From the NCBI GenBank assembly GCA_038373865.1, contig JAXGGA010001631.1, positions 81,514-145,513 of the forward strand: a DNA stretch of 64,000 bases, in the 5' to 3' direction. A program made the translations under genes and the position numbers. This DNA is from Uloborus plumipes (lineage: Eukaryota > Arthropoda > Arachnida > Araneae > Uloboridae). Shown here in pieces: positions 60,529-64,000 of the stretch (position 1 is its first letter; every line of letters begins with the position of its first letter). A model generated the notes under the pieces. It searched no databases. It was not told where the DNA came from and saw nothing but the letters and a program-made list of their open reading frames with translations.

Positions 60529-60799
60529 CTAAAAACCACTCATGCAATTAAAAATGAACTTTTGCAAAGTTCTAGTAAATTAAAGGGGCAATTCTTATAA
60601 TTCTAATCAATTCACATACTTCTAATCGACCAAGTCATTATTTTAAAGAAGCTGTCATTTTATGTACTGAATTATCATGAACACATCTCTAAAGGTAATA
60701 TGTCCCACTGATGTGAACTGAAAAGCTATTTTTAACAGAACTTTCTGACATTTCGAAGTATTTAAAAAAAAATTCTTAGTACTTAGAAGTTATGCAGAG

Positions 60800-60805
60800 A
60801 ATAAA
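60800..60805 (+). terminator. Candidate polyadenylation signal AATAAA of the transposase gene
   Basis: AATAAA lies about 270 bp after the stop at 60528. In AT-rich DNA this hexamer is common, so support is positional only. Confidence 0.4.
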
Positions 60806-61315
60806 CAAACTGCTGCATAGCAAGCAAACATCTACACTCAGTAAATAGAATAAATTGAAATGGATAAGAATTATTATATGTTTCTGAAAACTCTGACGAG
60901 TATTGCCTGATCAAAAAATCAAAAGGACAATAATCTTATTCAATTTATCAGGGATCAAAGCAATTAATTGATAAAATATGATACTTTATAAAAATATAAG
61001 GACATTAAAAATACGTACAAAATTTCAATTTTGCATATGCAGCATAACAAGTGATCTCTGAGAGACACTGATGAAGAAATATTACCAGGATTTGAAATAT
61101 TATTAAAGCCCATCCCGCCTGAATTTCTGTTCAGATCAAATACTGCTTTTTTCGGGGTTTTAAAAGTTACTTGCATACAAAATTTTAACTCAACCAGCCG
61201 ATTGATGTTGAAGAAATATCTTATGTAAGATTCTTTAAGGTTAAAATATTCATTGCTCTGTTTTAAGATGTTTTGTGATTTATTTTTTTAATACAGTTTT
61301 CTATGACTTTTCAGC

Positions 61316-61511
61316 ATGGAGAATATAAAGCAAAAGATTGTACAGCTGCTGCCTACGTTACAAGGTGTTGTTGTCGAATCTTTAATAAGTTTGTTGGAAG
61401 ACATAGGCGTCACCGTCGAAGATGATTTAAAATTCGTTCAAGAAGCTGACCTCCTCCCTATTCTGCGACCAATCCAAGCCAGGAAGCTAATAAACGCCTG
61501 GATACAATTAG
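61316..61511 (+). CDS. First coding exon of the element's second gene (SAM-like helical domain)
   Basis: After a good acceptor (CTATGACTTTTCAG, ending 61314) the frame opens with MENIKQKIVQLLPTLQGVVV and continues through EDIGVTVEDDLKFVQEADLL and PIRPIQARKLINAWIQL-like residues (the genome reads PILRPIQARKLINAWIQL). The exon ends at a strong GTATGT donor at 61512. The helical pattern with 'L..LGV...EDL..V.E.DL...L.PIQARKL..AW' resembles a SAM-like N-terminal module of uncharacterised proteins that accompany zinc-finger CMC-like transposases in fish and invertebrates, from memory. The rest of the gene is not in the window. The frame continuing to 61558 is intronic read-through. Confidence 0.6.
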
Positions 61512-61879
61512 GTATGTGTATTTTTATAATAACCAGAGCTGAGTATAGAGAAATTTAAACTTAAAAAAATAACAAACCTGGTTTTAATATAATGATTTCC
61601 AGTGTTTAAAGGCACTTTACCACTAGGACGACACGACAAATGTCGGACTTAATTCTAAGACGACAACTGTCATGTCGTGTCGTCTGTTGCTCCGTTTTCC
61701 CATTCGACCGATACATAATTTAGCTTAAGTTAATTTTTTACTTTATATCGGAAATAAATAATTTTCATCTTTTTGTTTTTAGAACACTGATGAAAAAAAA
61801 TAATATTTCAAAGTTATTTTGTATGAAATTTCGTCCGCCATTGTCCCACAAACATGGTCTCTGCTCAATCAGTTCGCAC

Positions 61880-62050
61880 CAGGCCCGTCATTTGGGGGGG
61901 GGGGGGGTCAATTGACCCCCCCCCTGACTTTGAGAAATCAATGTATTTACATATAAGTGGGCGTGGCTTTTGATGTTTTCCGATGAAATTGCATTGAGTT
62001 TGGACCCTTTGCCCCCCCCCCCCCTGGAAAAACTTGAAATGACGTCCCTG
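61880..62050. mobile_element. 171-bp hAT MITE
   Basis: The ends CAGGCCCGTCATTT and AAATGACGTCCCTG are inverted with two mismatches. Flanking octamers GTTCGCAC (61872-61879) and GTTTGCAC (62051-62058) match at 7 of 8. C/G homopolymers fill the interior. It lies in the probable intron of the second CMC gene. Confidence 0.85.
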
Positions 62051-62139
62051 GTTTGCACATAACCAATACATCGAATTTTATATCAACGCCATTATTTTCC
62101 TCTGAAGAAAGTAAACACATTAATGACGTCACGATTTAA

Positions 62140-62352
62140 AATTCAAGACGGATGTCGTCCGAGAAAAATGATCGGGCAGACGATGTCTTTCTGTCGGCGG
62201 CGAAAAAATCGTCCCGAAATCGGTGCGTGATCATATGCCGCGGAGCTCGTAATCGAAAGGTCCAGGGTTCAAACCCCGAGCGGGAATAAAGCGTCAATCC
62301 TGTTGAGAGCAGTTTGGGATTGCTGCACCGAGTATTTTTCATGAAAAAAAAA
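62140..62352 (+). repeat. tRNA-like SINE with A-tail
   Basis: GGAGCTCGTAATCGAAAGGT followed by CCAGGGTTCAAACCCCGA has the layout of a tRNA anticodon-to-T-arm region, and GGTTCAAACC fits the pol III box B. The 3' side carries a tRNA-unrelated body and an A-rich tail (62341-62351). The left boundary is approximate and box A is poorly preserved. The reverse-strand frame with SGFEPWTFRLRA is a translation of this repeat, not a gene. Confidence 0.65.
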
Positions 62353-62379
62353 GGGAACGAAAAAATCTATATTTTTTTT

Positions 62380-62547
62380 CGACGGTTGGGAAGACCGTCG
62401 GCACTCTGTGGTTGGGCCATCGTTGGCCCATCGTCGTGCTTCCACTGTTGGTGAATGGTCGCCAAAGCGGCCATTTCGTATCGTTGGCCGACCGTGCAGT
62501 AAAACCATTGGCCAACCATTCCCCAACGGTTTGTGCTACTTGGGCCT
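62380..62547. mobile_element. Short element with CCGTTGG/CCAACGG repeats and GTGCTACTTGGG end
   Basis: Begins CGACGGTTGGGAAGACCGTC and contains repeated CATCGTTGGCCCA, GGCCAACCATTCC and CCCCAACGGTTTG motifs in both orientations, ending GTGCTACTTGGGCC. The right end matches those at 28333-28350 and 42566-42687. The left end is not clear. Confidence 0.6.
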
Positions 62548-64000
62548 ATATTAATTATTTTATTTATTTATTCATTTGGTAAATAAAACTTTTAATAATC
62601 AAATAAATACTTTTTTTTTAATTTCTTTTATATCTCACTTTGCTCGGTTAACTATGAACTAATATTTAGAAAAGTGCCAATTTGAGTCCCAAGTGAATTT
62701 TCACTAGTATTTCAATAAATAGTTAAAAAAATAATTTTCCCCAGAAAGAAGACAAGGTTCTGCTTTCATTTCATCTAATAACATCAGAAAAAAAAATTTT
62801 TTTCTTCAGAAAATATTGTTTTTATACATCAAAAATCAGATCGGTAACGTGTCCCCAGTAGCAAAGCTTAGCATGCAAACAGGTCATGCGCACTTTCTAA
62901 CTTCCCAAAAAAACGCACTTGCACGAAAAACGATTCTATTTTTACCCCTTTGTTAATATTTTACTTCATTTTTGTTTTAATCGATTTCTGATTTTCTAGC
63001 CGATGCGAAATAAGCGTGTCCCAAGTTCCGCCGTCAGAGTGGTAACAATAACTTCCGATCTATGTTTAGGCTCCCAAAATCATTTCCTGCACCTATACCA
63101 CATGATACTGAGTACCTGGTGGGATGTTTTATCTAATCGTAATTAAAAATTTGCATTTCTGCATCTAAAATTGTATGTAAGATTTTTTTAAGTGATTTTA
63201 TAAAATGTGTGTCATTTGAGTCATCAGATCGGTAACACGCTCTAAAATGCGCAGTTTTTATTATTTTAAAAATTATTTTATATATAAGTATAGTCCTTTA
63301 TTACAAGTGAAAAAAAAACGTGTTTGATTTTGGTTTAGTGCGATCAACTTGGAAATTAAAAAAAAACTTTGTCAGTTTGTCAGAGCGGTAACATTGAAAA
63401 ACAGCGAATATGTTACAGAACTAACTCACACGTTTCAGAATTATAAAAAGCAAAAATCATAGGTTTTAGCCATATATTGAATATTTTTGTTCTTAAAAAA
63501 TGAAAAGCAATGAGTTTTTAGTACAATTGCTTCATTTGTGGTTTATATGACTTTACAATAGAAGTTATTAAAATAAGAAAAAGTGACACTGCAGAAATTA
63601 AGTTAATTAATTATTATTATTTTATTTATTTATTTATTTATTTATTTTTTTGGTGCTTCAATTTCTCATAACTTTGCTAAATAACTAGATAATAACTAGC
63701 ATGCTAAATTTGAATTTCTGATCAAGAAATTAAATTTCCTGCAACTAATTAAAGAAAAGCAAGCAGCAGAGTTGTGTGTTGAAAAAGTTGAAGTTGTGTG
63801 TTGTTTCGAAACAAAACAAATGTTTTATTAGCTTGGATTTGGGAATCTCATAATTTATTTTATCTAAAAACCTTATCGCTCATTTTTATTTCCAAGAAAT
63901 GCTTTTTTATAATGAAATTTGACTTTTTAGCCTAATATATATATTTTAATATAATTATCTTAATTCTATGTTAAAAATCCAAGGAAATGATATCATATTA
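62548..64000. other. AT-rich right edge
   Basis: No gene is seen. TCAGAKCGGTAAC-like motifs recur at about 62836, 63033, 63222 and 63379 in one orientation. A TTTA microsatellite-like stretch lies near 63620-63645. This may be intron of the second CMC gene. Confidence 0.5.

Larger units (their letters stand above)
57433..61511 (+). mobile_element. CMC/EnSpm-like two-gene transposon, left end and coding region
   Basis: A CACT-type terminus, CACTCTAAAAAATTCCCG, at 57433 is preceded by TA. It is followed by subterminal ACGGTTTAA motifs and an ACGGTTTAAAACCGT palindrome (57480-57560), then the transposase gene (57871-60528), a poly-A signal and an exon of a second gene (61316-61511). No matching right end (inverse of CGGGAATTTTTTAGAGTG) was found before 64 kb. 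The element may continue past the window or be truncated. The listed end is only the last supported part. Confidence 0.65.

Noticed and set aside
62226..62290. Possible functional tRNA gene
   Set aside because: Box B is good, but box A and the acceptor stem cannot be formed convincingly; SINE is the better reading.
62136..62342. Minus-strand frame containing SGFEPWTFRLRA
   Set aside because: A peptide of this type arises whenever the tRNA-like part of a SINE is translated backwards; not a gene.
35506..64000. Search for the upstream CenG1A exon (HP.IYA.YDLIELI-type segment)
   Set aside because: No minus-strand segment with that pattern and splice sites could be recognised by eye.
1..64000. 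CRISPR arrays, rRNA, bacterial operons or riboswitches
   Set aside because: None present; sequence character is eukaryotic.

Overview
This window is AT-rich nuclear DNA from a metazoan, most likely an arthropod. It has no operons, no rRNA or CRISPR, spliced genes with GT-AG introns, and dense DNA-transposon debris. The arthropod call rests on the host-gene exons, which resemble arthropod centaurin-gamma, and on the transposon mix (Tc1/mariner, hAT, Helitron, pogo/Tigger, piggyBac-like, CMC/EnSpm-like, LINE relics). I cannot name the species.

One host gene is recognisable, on the minus strand: centaurin gamma (CenG1A/AGAP, an Arf-GAP with a GTPase-like domain). Four consecutive coding exons are present, in transcription order 35505-35447, 28691-28604, 28514-28429 and 1214-1073. 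Their phases join perfectly and together they encode most of the GTPase-like domain. The introns between them are about 6.8 kb, 89 bp and 27.2 kb. Exons for the N-terminus lie beyond 35.5 kb (not found here), and exons for the PH, ArfGAP and ankyrin parts lie to the left of base 1.

The introns are a transposon archive. The 27.2-kb intron holds a hAT-like element (5957-8695), a GC-rich MITE (9394-9569), a Tc1/mariner-type element reduced to long inverted repeats plus both ends of its transposase (9599-10715), a hAT MITE with a perfect 8-bp target duplication (14938-15633), a piggyBac-like MITE (20062-20578), a three-level nest of elements (22132-24314) and a 1.66-kb near-perfect palindrome (24955-26615). 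The 6.8-kb intron holds a Tc1-like element with perfect terminal repeats (31640-32853) and LINE relics.

Upstream of the host exons, from 38 to 57 kb, are two Helitrons in opposite orientation. Comparing the two shows a hAT insertion and a second unclassified insertion in the longer copy. This region also has pogo-like and CMC-like MITEs and a Tigger transposase relic. From 57.4 kb rightward lies the largest reading frame of the window: an 885-residue protein with four C2H2 fingers and a TNP2/EnSpm-like transposase core. A spliced exon of a probable partner gene follows. Together they look like a two-gene CMC-superfamily transposon whose right end is outside the window or lost. The right edge carries a tRNA-like SINE, a small hAT MITE and AT-rich DNA.
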